Positions 1 through 11,632 of a stretch of 64,000 nucleotides of DNA are shown here, piece by piece. Position numbers and translations under genes: made by a program. The DNA lies in assembly GCA_009602735.1 (NCBI GenBank), contig WELA01003054.1:460952-524951 (forward strand), given 5' to 3'. The notes under the pieces are model-generated. The model worked only from the letters and a program-made list of their open reading frames with translations. It was not told the origin of the DNA and did no database searches. Numbering within the stretch: position 1 is the stretch's first letter; each line of letters opens with the position of its first letter. The stretch is from Mesotaenium endlicherianum (lineage: Eukaryota; Streptophyta; Zygnematophyceae; Zygnematales; Mesotaeniaceae).

Positions 1-9
1 CCGACAGAT

Positions 10-34
10 GGGGGCGGGGGGGGGTTGGGGGGGG
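10..34 (+). repeat. G-tract cluster
   Basis: Three runs of 5, 9 and 8 G are separated by C or TT. The density of G would allow a quadruplex on the plus strand. No gene is visible next to it, so this is recorded only as low-complexity sequence. Confidence 0.6.
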
Positions 35-412
35 CAAGAGAGTAGGTGCTGGAATGCTTGGGCTGGAGGCGGGCTCTACAAAGCGCACCTCAAGGACATG
101 CTCACATCTGTCATTCATTGACAATGCACCGACAATGCATGTCGGCAATGTCTACTACTGCTAGGCCGTTGTCACACTCGGCGCATTCGGCACTGCCTGT
201 GCTGCACGCTGCACGCTGCTCCCCGGAAGGGGGCCATGGAGGTACGTAGCGCTCGTGCCCGCAAGGAAGAGGTCCGCAGCCTGAGGCCACGCGGCCTGAG
301 AAAGGACCGAGCAAGTCTCGCACTCGGCCCCGCCACCCTACTGTGCGCTCGTCGCTCACCGGACAAGACGCCGACGGTGCAGCCAGAGAAGGCACACCGT
401 GCTATTCTCGAG

Positions 413-553
413 TGCCAGCACCACCGCCAGCACCAGCACCAGCAGTGGCAACGCCAGAACCAGCACCAGCAGTGCAGCACCAGCACCAGCACCTGCGGTG
501 GCAGTGACAGTACCAGCACCAGCACCAGCGCCAGCACCACAGCCAGTGCCCCA
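413..553 (+). repeat. Imperfect CAGCAC/CCAGCA microsatellite
   Basis: About 140 bp of interrupted CAG and CAC triplets. All overlapping frames on both strands stay open across it and give His/Gln-, Ser/Thr- or Cys/Trp-rich translations, as expected for a triplet repeat. None of these frames is called as a gene. Confidence 0.75.
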
Positions 554-3500
554 GAGCCGGGACTGGCAGCGGCAGCACCAGCATCAGAGTTTGCATCCGA
601 CACTGCACGATAGCATGCACTCCCCACGCCCGGGGGGGGGCCTGTGCTCGTGCAGGGTGGCGTGCCAGCTCACCTGTCGAGAGCTCGCCTGCTGATGGCG
701 TCGGGCCAGTCGGCACCTTGATCACCAGCTGTCACCCGGATGAGCTGGAGTACAAAGTCAACAGCCGTAGCGGACAGGTTGCCACAGCCCACCCCAAACT
801 GCAGAGGCAGGGAGAAGTGCACTTGTCCTCCTCCTCCCCCTCCTCCTCCGCTCATTCCCCCCTGGACTCCCCCGTCAGCGCTCGGGCTAAGCCAAATGGC
901 CCCAGGCTCTTCCAAGGCGCCAAGTGGCAGCCTGTCCTGGATCCAGGCGCAACGGGCCAGTTTCGGGAAGAAGCTCTGCTGCGGGCCCGGGCGGCAAGAA
1001 GTGAAGCGTGCGGCCGGCTTGCCTGACAGCTCTGACACTGCTGCCTGCCATTCCTGCAGCTGTTGCAGTCAAGGTCAAAGACAAGGAACCATGGGTCTTC
1101 TGAGATGTCAGTATAGCACAGCATGCATGCTGCCTTTTGAGGGTAGTCTGTACAGAGATTACTCTGTGCTGTACTTTTTCTGACACCGAGTTACGTCCTC
1201 TCTCCACTCACTAGGACTGCACCCAAAGAGGAAAGTAGACCCTTAACAATTTGAAAGAGTTATATTTCCTGAAATGTCCATCTCTAAGCAGTAACAAACA
1301 CTTTCCTTCCAAGCCAATGATGTGGTTTATCTTGGCAAGTGCCCTTCCCCGAGAGCCAAGGACACACACGACCCGGCCTGCCTGTCCTCAAAAAGGGTGA
1401 GCCTTATATTGTTTGTCTTTTAGTACATCACCTTCATACAATCAAGAGTTTAGCATGCATAAACCGGGGAAGCCTGGTTCCCGTGTGATAATGTCAGAGA
1501 ACAGCAAGCTGCTGTGGTCTACAGTCTCCTGCGTACTCCTTGACGTTTGCTAACGTTGAAGGAATGACATGAAAATGCTGCTGATCAAGTGCCAAGATCG
1601 GACTAAGTCAGAGTCAAACCCACCTCCCTATGCGCCATAAGTCATGCCCGTTAAAATGTGTTGATAACTTCCTCACGCGTGGCTATCAGCTCCATTGCCC
1701 TCCAACCTTCATACAGAAACCCTTCTCTTTCACGACAGAGCCAAGCCTCTTCCATGCGCTTTGTGTGGATCCGTTTGAGACACTCGCACTATGACAGGAG
1801 AAGGCGTTGTCATTTACTCTGTCGCACTCGACGAGCTCACCTCTGCCTCAGCTCACCGGAGCATTTCTAAGCCCTGGGAGTGACTGGGACATGAGTGACG
1901 GGGAGTGTGCTTAAGAGTTGGCCGGGAGTGATTCAAACCCGCATGTTGCTGAGACGCGGGAGTGGATGTACACCAGATGAACAGGCTCGGATGGGTTAGG
2001 GGAGGTCTGGGCCAGGCTTGAAACTGGTTAGGACGCAATCCCAGGCGCGTTGCCTGCAGGCTGCGATGGGCCGTGACCGGCCAGTACTCGAGCTTCTCGA
2101 CCCGGACGTCACAGAGGTGTCGACATGTGTCAAGAAGGAGATCGTCGTTCTCATCAGGGCATGCGCTAGGGAAGGTTTCCCGATCGAGACATCCTGAAGT
2201 TACAACATCAAGTCGATTTAACCCCGAGTTTTGTCGTGCTCAAGTTCCCATGTCCGGCCTCTTCTAGAGCGCCTTATGCCCGCCCAAACAAATTCACTCT
2301 TAGCGGTCAACCACAGGACTTCTCTATTGCGCCATGAAAGTTGGCCGGTCAAACACTTTCGTCTCAAGTCGTCCTTGTCGTCATTTCCTCTCAACTTACA
2401 GACTTAACACTTAGTTTCAATCCCATGTTGAGCTGAAAAGGAAACAAAGGCGACCCACTTTAAAAAGCTAATGCATTGCTTATCCTTGATGGAAAAACAT
2501 GGCAAATTGGAAAGTTATGGTCATGAAAGCATTCAAGGTTGTTTTGTGATAACAAAAAAGTTGAGAAGAAAATGTCTCCGCTTGCCAACGGCCTATCTAT
2601 GCACAAAGAGTTGTTTACGAACTCTAACAACGTTTTGTGAGATGAAACCATCCAAATAGTATACCCTCAAATTTATCCATCGGCGCAGTTCAAATCGCAC
2701 TTGGCTTTTCTGAACATCACACTTTTAGAATGGTGCACCAAGCGCGACAAAGCGTTTCTCAACAGATGGCTGAGAAGTGCTCACGAACCCTTCCCAACGA
2801 ATTATAACAAAGTCTGGATCTCCAAAGTCCTAGGGTCTACTATTCCACAAGTTAAAGACACATGTGGTATCTTTGTTGCCCAAAATAGATTGTCATTAAT
2901 CTTCAAATGTAAAATCGATGCCTGCAAGTCTCTTACTTTTGGTCGTTAATTTGTCAAAGATTTCAAAGTTCTTAGTTCGATTGCCGGGCGTTTTTAATAC
3001 CTCTTTCTAATGGATCTAGAAATTTTCACGTGTAAGATATATTATGTTGCAATCTTTAATATTTATAATAGTATAAATTGGTGTGAAAAATGTCTACATA
3101 CTCGTTTTTAATATATAGCATATACATTGTTATGAATATGTAAGAAACATTTTGGTTTGACACGTCTTTCTTCCGACACCACAATTATTCCCTTTCCAAC
3201 TTTTTATTTTGCCGCCATCTATATGTGGTTGCAAAGCGATTGTCAATAGTAAAATTGGACATTTTTTAAGGACCAATAATCCGTGCCCAAATTATCAAAA
3301 GCCAAAAATCATCAGAATGGATCAAATTGACACATATAGCCTTCACTTTTTGACATCTACTCGTTTATGACTTACCATATTGGGCGTTGTTATAACAAAG
3401 GTGAGAGATTGAAAAAGGCACCAAGAGCACGGGAGAGGGTTTAGATGTCATCGATTGAGAAAATGACACGCTGATTTGAGCGTAAGGGAACAAGAATGGT

Positions 3501-3708
3501 GGAGCAAAAATTATAGTCGGGAAGGCAGTAGGCCTTTGACCCCAAATATGCAACCACCAAAGTGAAAAGGGAAAAGGGCGGATTAAGTCCTAAGACGAAT
3601 TATGATGAGCACTGGCATACACGCCGGTTAATCAAAAGTTGTTGGTAGGAGGCGTTTGGTCAACGCGCGATGCTACTAAATAAATACCAAAGTTCACTTA
3701 ACGTAACT
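554..3708. other. Anonymous region, no supported gene
   Basis: Mixed composition: GC-rich to about 1.2 kb, then increasingly AT-rich, with a strongly AT-rich stretch at 3000-3130. The longest frames (740-1183, 2701-2949) show no domain, catalytic motif or copy elsewhere in the window. A G-run sits at 628-637. I see no LTR, TIR or tandem array here. Confidence 0.5.
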
Positions 3709-3773
3709 TAAATCTTAAACAACTATTATATTTAACTGAATATATACATCTAATAATATACTGGTTCATTACA
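3709..3773 (-). repeat. Fragment of a family B LTR (5' tip, reversed)
   Basis: The last ~65 bp match the reversed start of family B LTRs: an AT-rich stretch, then ACTGGTTCATTACA, compared with CTGATTCATTACA in the full copies. The rest of the LTR is absent upstream. It cuts off the 3' end of the decayed minus-strand frame that begins at 3774. Confidence 0.5.
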
Positions 3774-4027
3774 TATGCCGCGCTTTGATTCGAGAGGTGG
3801 AACAGGTGGACGAGGTACTGTGTCGTCGTTGAACACAAACTGTGCACCCTTGGAAACAGAGCTGCCCCGTGATGCATGGTTGGCAATATCGCAGCGAGCC
3901 TGCCTGAGAGCCTGCTTTTCCAAGGTGGTGGTGCGCGGCATGTTGTCGGCGGATTTATAGGGCAATGCCGTGTGTGAAAATATGTGCATGTTGACCTCCA
4001 TAATAGTCCCCACGGGCACAGTATGCC
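3774..4027 (-). pseudogene. Relict minus-strand coding sequence, 3' piece
   Basis: An open minus-strand frame of about 90 codons runs from 4019 down into the LTR fragment at 3773. It contains VPVGTIMEVNMHIF and a basic/polar tail. When the A-I element and one copy of its target duplication (ATGCC) are removed, the frame continues upstream into 13997 onward, with residues such as TDCSRNELRHTVPVG spanning the join. It therefore looks like part of an older gene or element disrupted by A-I. The product is not recognised. Composition and the spanning frame suggest coding origin; function is unknown. Confidence 0.35.
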
Positions 4028-4533
4028 TGTGTTGATATAATTTATAATATATTAGTTTGTTATTATATTTTAATGCTTTTGAACATTTTAAGAGTAGTTT
4101 TGTGTGGATTCAAATGTGAATAGATACTCTAGTGACTTGATTTATGTCCTTTTAACCTTCTAAGGCATTTTCAAAAGTAGAAGAAAGACCTAGAAGGACT
4201 CCATGTGGCAAAAGGCAAATATGCCATTTTTTAGGTCAAAAGGACGTGTGCACATTATTCTAGAAAGAGGTGGCAAGTTTTAAGATATGTTGGGTGCCAA
4301 CACATCAACATGCACTTTCCTAGAAATTACTTATGTATCAAGTATAAAAACAAGATCGAGAACATAGAGAGGCATTCTAGAATTGCTCTTGTACTTTCCA
4401 AGTTTGAGAAGTATATTACCTTTCAAGAAACCATATCTCGTTCAAGAAGCTATCACTTGTGTTCAAATATCTTTGTCTTGAATAGATAAAGTATTCTATT
4501 TTATTAAGTACGTTATTTATCTGTTTCACTACA
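4028..4533 (+). repeat. A-I 5' LTR
   Basis: About 506 bp. It starts TGTGTTGA, a degraded form of the family consensus TGTAGTGA, and ends TCACTACA. A TATA-like motif (TATAAAAA) lies at 4343-4350, in the position expected for the U3/R promoter, and its equivalent is found in the other family A LTRs. Confidence 0.85.
4343..4350 (+). promoter_or_regulatory. Putative LTR TATA box
   Basis: TATAAAAA about 190 bp before the LTR end. The same motif occurs at 13805-13812 in the 3' LTR, and as TATATAAA at 61656-61663 in another copy. Its promoter role is inferred from position only. Confidence 0.4.
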
Positions 4534-4534
4534 G

Positions 4535-4546
4535 TGGTATCGGTGC
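4535..4546 (+). promoter_or_regulatory. Primer-binding site, initiator-Met tRNA type
   Basis: TGGTATCGGTGC lies one base after the LTR. It resembles the initiator-Met complement used by most plant LTR elements (TGGTATCAGAGC). Other copies in this window read TGGTATCGGAGC, so this copy carries one extra change. Confidence 0.75.
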
Positions 4547-4570
4547 TAGGCACTATGGTAGCACAAGAAG

Positions 4571-5350
4571 ATGGGCGATCCTCGATATCAACAAAAAGCT
4601 TTTGAAGGTAGCACTTCATCTCCAACGCCAACGAGAGAGCATACTCGAGAAAATTTGCCACCACACAGAACACCACAAGGAGGAGCACCCATCAGATCCC
4701 GTGGTAGCCGCTGTGGCAAAGTTGACCCCACCACAAGGAGTTTTGAGTGGGCAGCCTTTCTAATGCCTATCCACAACCAAGTGGGCTTGGCCACCTATGA
4801 AGCAACCGTGCAAGCGTCAAGACAAGCAATGGTTGCCATGGCTGCCCCTACTTCAAGCAATGCTCCAAATCCAGCCCCGGCTCTTACGCCTCCACAAGAG
4901 CCTACCAGAGCAAGGAAATTCATCAAGCCCGGCAAACTCGACACTTTCAACCCCGGGAAAGGAGCCCACCTGAATTTATGGCTCTACCAAGTGGAGACGT
5001 ACCTCGCATTCGTTGAAGTACCCAAGGAGGACTACGTTCCCTTTGCCGTGACATTGCTTAGAGGAGCAGCAATATCATGGTGGCATAACTATCAAGCGAC
5101 TGTATATCAAGCTATGGCGCACCCCGTGCCCGGCCAAGAATCCCCACCATTATATGCAAGATGGGCAGATTTCTGTGAAGCCTTCGAGAAGCAGTTCATG
5201 CCCATCAATGGGGAGAGATTGCCCGAGGAAAGCTCCACCATCTCAAGCAAACTACATCCGTTCAAGAGTATACATCCAGATTTCACGCCCTCACTCTTGA
5301 GATCCCAACATGTCTCTCGAGGAGAAGATTAATAGCTATATCTTTGGCCT
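4571..5350 (+). pseudogene. A-I gag, N-terminal fragment
   Basis: Starts at the ATG 25 bases after the primer-binding site (MGDPRYQQKAF). It shows the Gag capsid core of gypsy elements: PGKLDTFNPGKG, LWLYQVETYLAF, FAVTLLRGAAISWW, YARWADF and a FEKQFMP-like segment. It is about 40% identical in layout to the longer gag at 61884. A frameshift near 5215 disrupts the second half, and a reversed B LTR interrupts the frame at 5351, so the CCHC knuckle is missing. In function Gag forms the particle that packages the element RNA; this fragment cannot be functional. Confidence 0.8.
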
Positions 5351-6068
5351 TGAAATGAATCGACTTACCAAATAGGCGATTAACAATTAATGAAGTTCTT
5401 TATATTAGCAAGTAATCTTTATGGTATTTTTTGTTAATTGATTAAACAACAAAGGACAACACACTAGCAGTGGACAATACTCGCAAGTCAAATGCAAGTT
5501 AACTAGCATCAATAATGCAATCAGTAAACTCATACATAAGCAAGGCTAGAAGACAGTGCATATCAATGGCTTCTCGCCTTGGATCCTTGGATCTCTCAGT
5601 AAGCAGTACAAGAGAGTTGGCCTCGTTTCCGAATGCCGAACTCGAGGGCAATCCCTAGCATATGTACATGGAATGAGTATACTGTTCAACGGCCAGTGCG
5701 ATGGCACCGCCTACCCGAGATTTAACCACGTTGGTAGGACCTCGATAACCAAATCCACCGCCATCTCCCATCATCCCGAATCGCCATCCATCCTAAGCAT
5801 GTCATATGGCCATTCATCTAGCACACCACACTTAGATGCATATTTAGGCAGTTCGCTGCGATCGAGTACGGAAGTCAGCTGGCTGTCAAAGAATGTGTCA
5901 GCAAGCTGACTTAAGTTGACTTCAACCTGCTGCTTTCGGCTGAGTCATTAAACTGATATTTTCATAAAGGCCAGCAGACTGAATATTAATTAGAGTTCAA
6001 CAAGCTGAACGTTTTTAACTACCATATATAAATAAATATTATGTCAACCAACATAGTGATTCATTACA
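5351..6068 (-). repeat. B0 3' LTR
   Basis: 718 bp, starting TGAAATGAAT and ending GATTCATTACA on the plus strand, the reverse of family B LTRs at 28729 and 36826. The flanking minus-strand sequence AAGTTGGAGGGAT is the polypurine tract, which marks this as the 3' LTR. Confidence 0.85.
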
Positions 6069-6239
6069 ATCCCTCCAACTTAACATGTTGGCGCCTCGAC
6101 AACATTAACACTGGGTGCATAATTTCTCTAGTTGAAAGTACTGATCTGCCTCCCACCACCTTTTGCTTCAACACTGATACCTAACAGTGGGGATCACTAG
6201 TAACAGCATGCTGTCCCTTCCGCCCTCAGCCTGCTACCA

Positions 6240-6694
6240 TTAGGAGGGAGATGTCCCTGGGGCCCTATGGTCAGGGGAGCCAAACCTCCTCCTGTCTTGG
6301 GGTCTCCTGAAGCCTAGGGGATCCGCGTTGGGGCCCCGGGGAGAGCGCAATAACTGGCTGTTTCCTCCTGCACAGTCTGAAACTGAATGGAGGCAGCCTT
6401 CTCCTGGGCAGCCCTCAAACCGACAGGTACATATACCGGCATCCCAGAAGGATGTTGCATGACATGAGCCAAGGGCACATGCCCTCTCTGCGAGGGAGAT
6501 GCTGGCAGGCCTCTGGCTATTTCTCTAGCAGCCCTCCTGTCTGCCCTGTCTGACTGGGTCTCCGTGCCTGCAGATGGGAACTGTCCTCTGGCAGTTCCTT
6601 GCCAAGTGATATTTTCCTCTTCAACGAGCTGATGCAGGGTCAACCCAGTCTTCTCCCTTACAATGGATGTGGCAGGTGTCAAGATCACAGCGGA
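6240..6694 (-). pseudogene. ORF3 C-terminal part (type 1) of B0
   Basis: The minus-strand frame encodes ILTPATSIVREKT, then RGHVPLAHVMQHPSGMPVYV, and ends GTSPS, collinear with the C-terminal 150 residues of ORF3 in B1 (36282-36740) and very similar to it. A frameshift near 6345-6314 breaks the last 30 codons. An A element (A2) interrupts it upstream at 6695. The product has no recognised domain; this piece is hydrophilic and proline-rich. It shows that ORF3 is a regular part of family B and not private to one copy. Confidence 0.75.
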
Positions 6695-7197
6695 TGTAGT
6701 GAAACAGATAGATAAAGTACTTAGTAAAACAGAATACTTTATCTATTCAAGACAAGGATCTTTGAACACAAGTGGTAGCTTCTTGAAAGAGAGATGGCTT
6801 CTTGAAAGTTAATATATTTCTGGATTTTGGCAAGTACAAGAGTGATTCTCGAATGTCTTTCTATGTTCTAGCTCTTGTTTATATACTTGCTACATAAGTA
6901 ATTTCTAGGAAGGTGTATGTTGATGTGTTGGCACCCAACACATCCCAAAACTTGCCACCTCTTTCTAGAATAATGTACACATGTCCTTTTGACCTAAAAA
7001 TGGCACATTTGACTTTTGCCACATGGAGTTCTTCTAGGTCTTTCCTCTAACTTCGAAAATGCCTTGGAAGGTTCAAAGGACATGAACCAAGTTACTAGAG
7101 TACCTATTCACACTTGACTCCACACAATACTACTCCAAATATATTTGAAAACATTAAAATATATGCAAACTAATATATAATAACTCAAATCACTACA
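6695..7197 (-). repeat. A2 3' LTR
   Basis: 503 bp with perfect TGTAGTGA/TCACTACA terminal inverted repeats. It is followed on the minus-strand 5' side by a G-rich polypurine tract at 7198-7208. Confidence 0.9.
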
Positions 7198-7208
7198 TCA
7201 CCCCCCCG
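7198..7208 (-). promoter_or_regulatory. A2 polypurine tract
   Basis: On the minus strand this reads a run of seven G followed by TGA, directly before the 3' LTR. This is the expected primer for plus-strand DNA synthesis. The same position is GGGGGAGTGA in A-I and GGGGGGATGA in the copy at 44729. Confidence 0.8.
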
Positions 7209-7234
7209 ATAGAAAAAGCGACGTCTCGGCGCGT

Positions 7235-7363
7235 CAAGTCAGGTCTTACACATGTGGAGCAAACTAGTCAACAGTTTCAAGTCAGATGCCACACATGTGA
7301 AGAGGACTAGTCAAAGGCGCCAAGTCAGGTGCTACACATGTAAGGTAGACTAGGCAAGGTCGT
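7235..7363 (-). repeat. Three 43-bp imperfect tandem repeats in the A2 3' UTR
   Basis: Units start at 7235, 7278 and 7321. On the plus strand each carries CAAGTCAG, then ACACATGT and (in two) ACTAGTCAA. The array lies about 30 bp from the polypurine tract and is kept in all three family A 3' ends in the window. Confidence 0.75.
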
Positions 7364-7966
7364 AGGTGGTGTGACCTTATTGGCTAGCCTACTCCTTAAT
7401 GATAAAGAAAATTGTACAAGTTGGCCCAGAATCTGCCACGAACTCAAAAATTCATAGCGGCCACAGAACTGCTCCAAATCTGAAAATTCGAGTGCCAGAC
7501 GGACCGCGTCGGAGAACTCTACCGGGTCACCAAATTTGAGAGCATTCTCATTTCTGGAGTGTCGTTGAGAGCTGAGAGAGTAGGCACTCCTCCAAATCTG
7601 TGCAGAAACTTCTGAAAATCATAAGTCCTTCTATACTTCTCCAAATTCTGCAAACTAAGTCTCAAACTGGGCGCTGTAAGATGTTCTACCAGAGTCTTGA
7701 GTTTCAGAGCATTCCAAGTTCAGGGGAAGGCACAATGTCAGAAGGCATATTCTGTCCTAACAATGCCAGCAGCCTGACCCCCTTCTACTTAGAGCATCAT
7801 ATCTCTCTCACCAGTGCTCCAAATTGAGCAAACTTGGACTCTAAATGACCGGCTACTCATGGACTACAGCCAGGTAAATTTTCAGAATTTATTATGCAGA
7901 GACCTATTACCAGTAGCAGTTTTAGTTTTCTGTCCAGAAACTGCGAGAAGAGAAGAGTGTCTAATG

Positions 7967-10900
7967 TCAATTTTTCCTCTTTCTTGTTCTTGCAGGCTGC
8001 CTCCAAGGGGTCTTCTGCTGCTTCTTGATGGTGGCAGGCTGCCTCCCTGAAGTCTTCGGGCTTCTAGTAGAGAGACTTGGGGCTGGTCCAAGATGGGGGT
8101 TGGCGGCATGGAAGCGCTTCAACTTTCTCTGAACTTTGTCAAGGTAGTGCGCCGCCACCCAACTATTCTCCGAATCTGGATATCCTTTCCACTTGATCAA
8201 GTATTGCTGCTGTCTCCTGAAATTTCTCATAGCCACTATGTCTTCCACTTCGTACTCCAAATGATCATCCACTATTGTTGGGGCTGGTGGGGTTGTCACA
8301 CGTCCTGGGAACTTGTTGTCGGGTTGCACATATGGCTTGAAGAGGGAAGCGTGGAATACGGGGTCGATGTGCATAGTCTGGGGAAGTTCTAGCTTGAAAG
8401 CAACGGGGTTGACTTGCTGGATAATCTTGAAGGGTCCCAAATACTTGGGAGAGAACTTGCTGCCGGCAGGCCTGTTGTTCAGGGAAATGTTCTTGGATGA
8501 TAGTAACACGTTGTCACCCACTCTGTACGTAATTTCTCTTCTGGATCTGTTCGCCACTCTTGCTTGAGCATCTTGCGCGTGTTGTAGAGCTTTCTTCGCT
8601 GCTGTAAGGGCTGCTTCTAATGTCTCCATAAAATCTGTGGCTGCAGGTACTTCATCATGGCCAGCCGTGAAGCTCAGTGGCGTGGTCGGATGGAAGCCAT
8701 AGTTGAGGAAGAATGGGGACTCTTGGGTAGAGGCCTGCGTAGTGTTGTTGTAGGCAAACTCGAGGGGGGTCAAGTACATGTCCCAGTCTTGCTCGAGGGT
8801 AGACACGTAGGCCTTTAGAGAGGTCTTTAGGGTACGATTCATACGCTCGGTTTGCCCATCTGATTGTGGGTGGTAGGCAGTAGACATATCCAGCGATGTA
8901 CCCAAGTTCTTGAAGAGATTTTTCCAGAAATGGCTTGTGAATTTTGGATCTCTATCCGACACAATTCTTGATGGTAGTCCATGGAGTCGGGAGATGTTGT
9001 CAAAGATGAGTCTTGCAAGTTGTGGTGCTGTAGCCTTAGTCGTCGTGGGAATAAAATGAGCCATCTTGGTAAGTCTGTCCACCACCGTGAGTATTGCATT
9101 ATGGCCTCGAGGTGTCACGGGCAAGTCCACGATAAGGTCCATTGAGATGTCCGTCCATTGTCTTTCGGGGATTGGTAGTGGTTGGAGGAGTCCTCCCGCC
9201 TTTTGCGATGATGGCTTGATTCTTTGGCATGTGTCACAGCTCCTGCAGTACTCCTTGACTTGCTTAGACATGCCTGGCCAACAATATGTCCTAGCTAGAA
9301 CGCCCGTGGTCCTTAGGATTCCAAAGTGTCTTCCAAGAGGGTTGTCTTGTGCTTCTCGTAGAAGCAAGAGGCGGAGGTCTAAGTCATTAGGAACACATCT
9401 CTGGCCCGTATCTTGCCTCACCCAATAATTGCCTTCTTGCTTCTTGCATGGGTCCAAGGCTGCTTCTCCGTTCTTGTAGTAAGGGTCTCTTTCATAGGCG
9501 GCTAAAAATCGAGCTTCCAGATCTGTCTTCAGGGATACCATCACTGCATTTAATTGCAGTCTTGAGAGGGGGTCAGCCGGGTTTGTCTTGCCGGGCTGGT
9601 ACTGAATCGTGATGTTGTATTGTTGCAAGTATCCGCTCCATCTTGCTTGTCTCCTTGAGAGATACGGCTGCGTTTGGAGGTGCTTTAACGCCTCGTGGTC
9701 CGTGGTGACCAGTACTTTGCGTCCTTCAACGTAGCAGCGCCAAACCTTCAAGGCATGTACAATCGCCAATGCCTCTCGCTCCGTGGTTGTATAATTTTGC
9801 TCGGCTGGATTTAGCTTCCTTGACTCGTAGGCGATGGGCTGCAGTCCCTTGCCTTGGTCTTGAAGCAGGATTGCTCCTATTGCATAGGAAGATGCATCGG
9901 TGATGACGTGGAAGGGCCAATCTGGGTTTGGACTTGGGAGTGTGAGCACCGGGGATGTGGTCAATCTTCGCTTTAACTCTTGAAATGCCTCTTCCTCTTT
10001 CTCGGTCCATGTATATAGCCTGTCCTTCTTGAGTAGATCTGTCAGGGGGGCTGCTATGTGCGAGAAGCCTTGGATGAATTTTCTGTACCAATTGGCAAAT
10101 CCCAAGAATGACTGGAGTTCTTTCTTGGTCGTGGGGGTTGGCCATTCCTCCACCACCGTGGTCTTCTTGGGGTCCATCTTGATGCCATCAGCAGTCACGT
10201 GGAGACCTAGGAACTCCACTTCTTGTTTGGCAAACTCGCACTTTGACTCCTTCGCAAATAGCTTGTTTTGCTTCAATACTTCAAGGACTTCTTTCAAGTG
10301 TCTCGCATGCTCTTCAAGGGTCTTGCTGTAGATAAGGATGTCATCGATGAATACCACCACAAATCTGTCCAACATGGGCTGAAATATGGTGTTCATCATA
10401 GTCATGAAAGTTGCTGGCGCGTTGGTGAGTCCAAATGGCAGGACCATGAACTCAAAATGTCCATATCTTGTCCTGAATGCCGTCTTCTCTATGTCCGGTT
10501 CTGCGATGCGAATCTGGTGGTAGCCGCTCCGTAAGTCAATCTTCGTGAAGTACTTGGCTCCAACCAGCCGGTCCATGAGCTCATCCATGCGCGGCAGCGG
10601 GTATCGATTCTTGATGGTGATCTTGTTGAGGGCGCGATAGTCCACACACATCCTCAAGGTACCATCTTTCTTCTTGACAAATAGCACCGGGGCTCCAAAT
10701 GGCGACTTGCTAGGTCGAATGAAGCCATGCTCCAGTAGCTCCTTGATTTGCTTCTTGACTTCGTCTAGCTCCGTGTATGACATTTTGAACGTAGGCCGAG
10801 AGATGGGCTTGCTTCCGGGCTCCAACTCTATCTTGTGGTCTACGAATCTTTTGGGGGGTAGGCCCTTGGGCAATTCCGGGGAGAACACTTCTTTGTAGTC

Positions 10901-11632
10901 CTCTAAGACTTCTTGTATCTCCTTGGGAACGGGGCTGCCTTCTTGACTCTCGATGTCTTTCTTGATGTCTTTTGGCGTGATCAAGGCCAAAAGAAGCTCG
11001 TGTCCCTTCCTCACAAGTCTCTTGAGTTGGAGGGCGGACAATAGTATCTCGTGTGCCGGCTTCTGGATGTCTTGGGTCTGGATATTCTGGATTGCGCGCA
11101 AAATACAGATTCTTGAAGTGATGTCATTCTTGATCTTGATAGTACCGGTCCTCCAATCAACTTGGGGGTTGTGCTTGGTCAACCAAGGCGTCCCTAGGAT
11201 GACGTCGTACTTGCCCAATTGCATGGGGGAGAACACTACTCTATCCTTGAAGGACTTGATAGAGAGTGCCAAGGGGTACGTCTTCTTGGAAGGGGTAGTA
11301 TAGGAGAATCCATCGGGCATCATAATCTCCTCGTCGTGGTCAAGAGTTCGCATAGTAATACCGTGCTTGGTGGCAAAATCTGCAGCAATGAAGTTGCCTT
11401 GAGCTCCGCTATCCACCAAGATGTGGACCTTCTCTCCTCCAAGGTAACCTCTCAAACTCATTGGGGCTGGAACGTCGTCTTCAACGGGGGTCTCCACCTC
11501 ACTTGGCGTGTTGCCTTCTCGTGAAGTGGGTCTTGGGGTGGTAGGCTCCTGGCCTACCGGCGCTGTCCGTTTTTTGACAACTTTTTGGGGCATGAAAGTG
11601 CACGATGGCCCTTTTCCTTGCAATAGAAGCAT
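7967..11632 (-). CDS. pol: Family A Pol polyprotein (PR-RT-RH-IN-chromodomain)
   Basis: This 1221-codon frame has no internal stop, the only intact pol here. Order by approximate residue: aspartic protease with DSG at 74-76; reverse transcriptase with [20 protein letters not shown] and the catalytic FIDD at ~429; RNase H with ITDASS at ~579; integrase HHCC finger ending CDTCQR at ~800 and the D,D,E core in MDLIVDLP (~834), SDRDPKF (~895) and DGQTERMN (~928); chromodomain from [12 protein letters not shown] (~1129) to ~1185. The chromodomain places it in the chromovirus branch of Ty3/gypsy, where it targets integration to modified histones. The first ATG is arbitrary: the frame overlaps gag by ~80 nt in -1 register, so the natural N terminus probably comes from frameshifting. 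Confidence 0.9.
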   Translation of the reverse strand: MLLLQGKGPSCTFMPQKVVKKRTAPVGQEPTTPRPTSREGNTPSEVETPVEDDVPAPMSLRGYLGGEKVHILVDSGAQGNFIAADFATKHGITMRTLDHDEEIMMPDGFSYTTPSKKTYPLALSIKSFKDRVVFSPMQLGKYDVILGTPWLTKHNPQVDWRTGTIKIKNDITSRICILRAIQNIQTQDIQKPAHEILLSALQLKRLVRKGHELLLALITPKDIKKDIESQEGSPVPKEIQEVLEDYKEVFSPELPKGLPPKRFVDHKIELEPGSKPISRPTFKMSYTELDEVKKQIKELLEHGFIRPSKSPFGAPVLFVKKKDGTLRMCVDYRALNKITIKNRYPLPRMDELMDRLVGAKYFTKIDLRSGYHQIRIAEPDIEKTAFRTRYGHFEFMVLPFGLTNAPATFMTMMNTIFQPMLDRFVVVFIDDILIYSKTLEEHARHLKEVLEVLKQNKLFAKESKCEFAKQEVEFLGLHVTADGIKMDPKKTTVVEEWPTPTTKKELQSFLGFANWYRKFIQGFSHIAAPLTDLLKKDRLYTWTEKEEEAFQELKRRLTTSPVLTLPSPNPDWPFHVITDASSYAIGAILLQDQGKGLQPIAYESRKLNPAEQNYTTTEREALAIVHALKVWRCYVEGRKVLVTTDHEALKHLQTQPYLSRRQARWSGYLQQYNITIQYQPGKTNPADPLSRLQLNAVMVSLKTDLEARFLAAYERDPYYKNGEAALDPCKKQEGNYWVRQDTGQRCVPNDLDLRLLLLREAQDNPLGRHFGILRTTGVLARTYCWPGMSKQVKEYCRSCDTCQRIKPSSQKAGGLLQPLPIPERQWTDISMDLIVDLPVTPRGHNAILTVVDRLTKMAHFIPTTTKATAPQLARLIFDNISRLHGLPSRIVSDRDPKFTSHFWKNLFKNLGTSLDMSTAYHPQSDGQTERMNRTLKTSLKAYVSTLEQDWDMYLTPLEFAYNNTTQASTQESPFFLNYGFHPTTPLSFTAGHDEVPAATDFMETLEAALTAAKKALQHAQDAQARVANRSRREITYRVGDNVLLSSKNISLNNRPAGSKFSPKYLGPFKIIQQVNPVAFKLELPQTMHIDPVFHASLFKPYVQPDNKFPGRVTTPPAPTIVDDHLEYEVEDIVAMRNFRRQQQYLIKWKGYPDSENSWVAAHYLDKVQRKLKRFHAANPHLGPAPSLSTRSPKTSGRQPATIKKQQKTPWRQPARTRKRKN
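11540..11575 (-). promoter_or_regulatory. Candidate -1 frameshift site in A2
   Basis: On the minus strand the gag frame reads TCA AAA AAC, so heptamer A AAA AAC (11575-11569) is in the correct phase for -1 slippage into pol. After a 10-nt spacer comes a perfect 7-bp hairpin, GGTAGGC / GCCTACC with a 5-nt loop (11558-11540). The spacer is slightly longer than the usual 5-9 nt. A single-base homopolymer change could equally explain the frame difference. Confidence 0.5.

Larger units (their letters stand above)
5351..6694 (-). mobile_element. B0: 3' end of a reversed family B element
   Basis: Reading the minus strand: ORF3 C-terminal part (6694-6240), conserved hairpin, polypurine tract, 3' LTR (6068-5351). 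The element sits in A-I gag. Its upstream part is separated because A2 inserted into ORF3 at 6695. The 5' half of B0 is not found in the window, so it was probably lost in the deletion that also removed A2's 5' end. Confidence 0.8.

Noticed and set aside
46-1207. Several overlapping frames of 67-151 codons on both strands
   Set aside because: They fall on triplet repeats or GC-rich low-complexity DNA, overlap each other in all frames and show no motif.
1908-1960. tRNA-like B box near 1933 (GGGTTTGAATC on the minus strand)
   Set aside because: No acceptor stem or anticodon arm could be folded around it.
2701-2949. 82-codon plus-strand frame with protein-like composition
   Set aside because: Single short frame with no ATG-proximal signal, no motif and no neighbour to support it.
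7235-7363. CRISPR-like array
   Set aside because: Three imperfect direct repeats without distinct spacers, inside a retrotransposon 3' UTR of a eukaryote.
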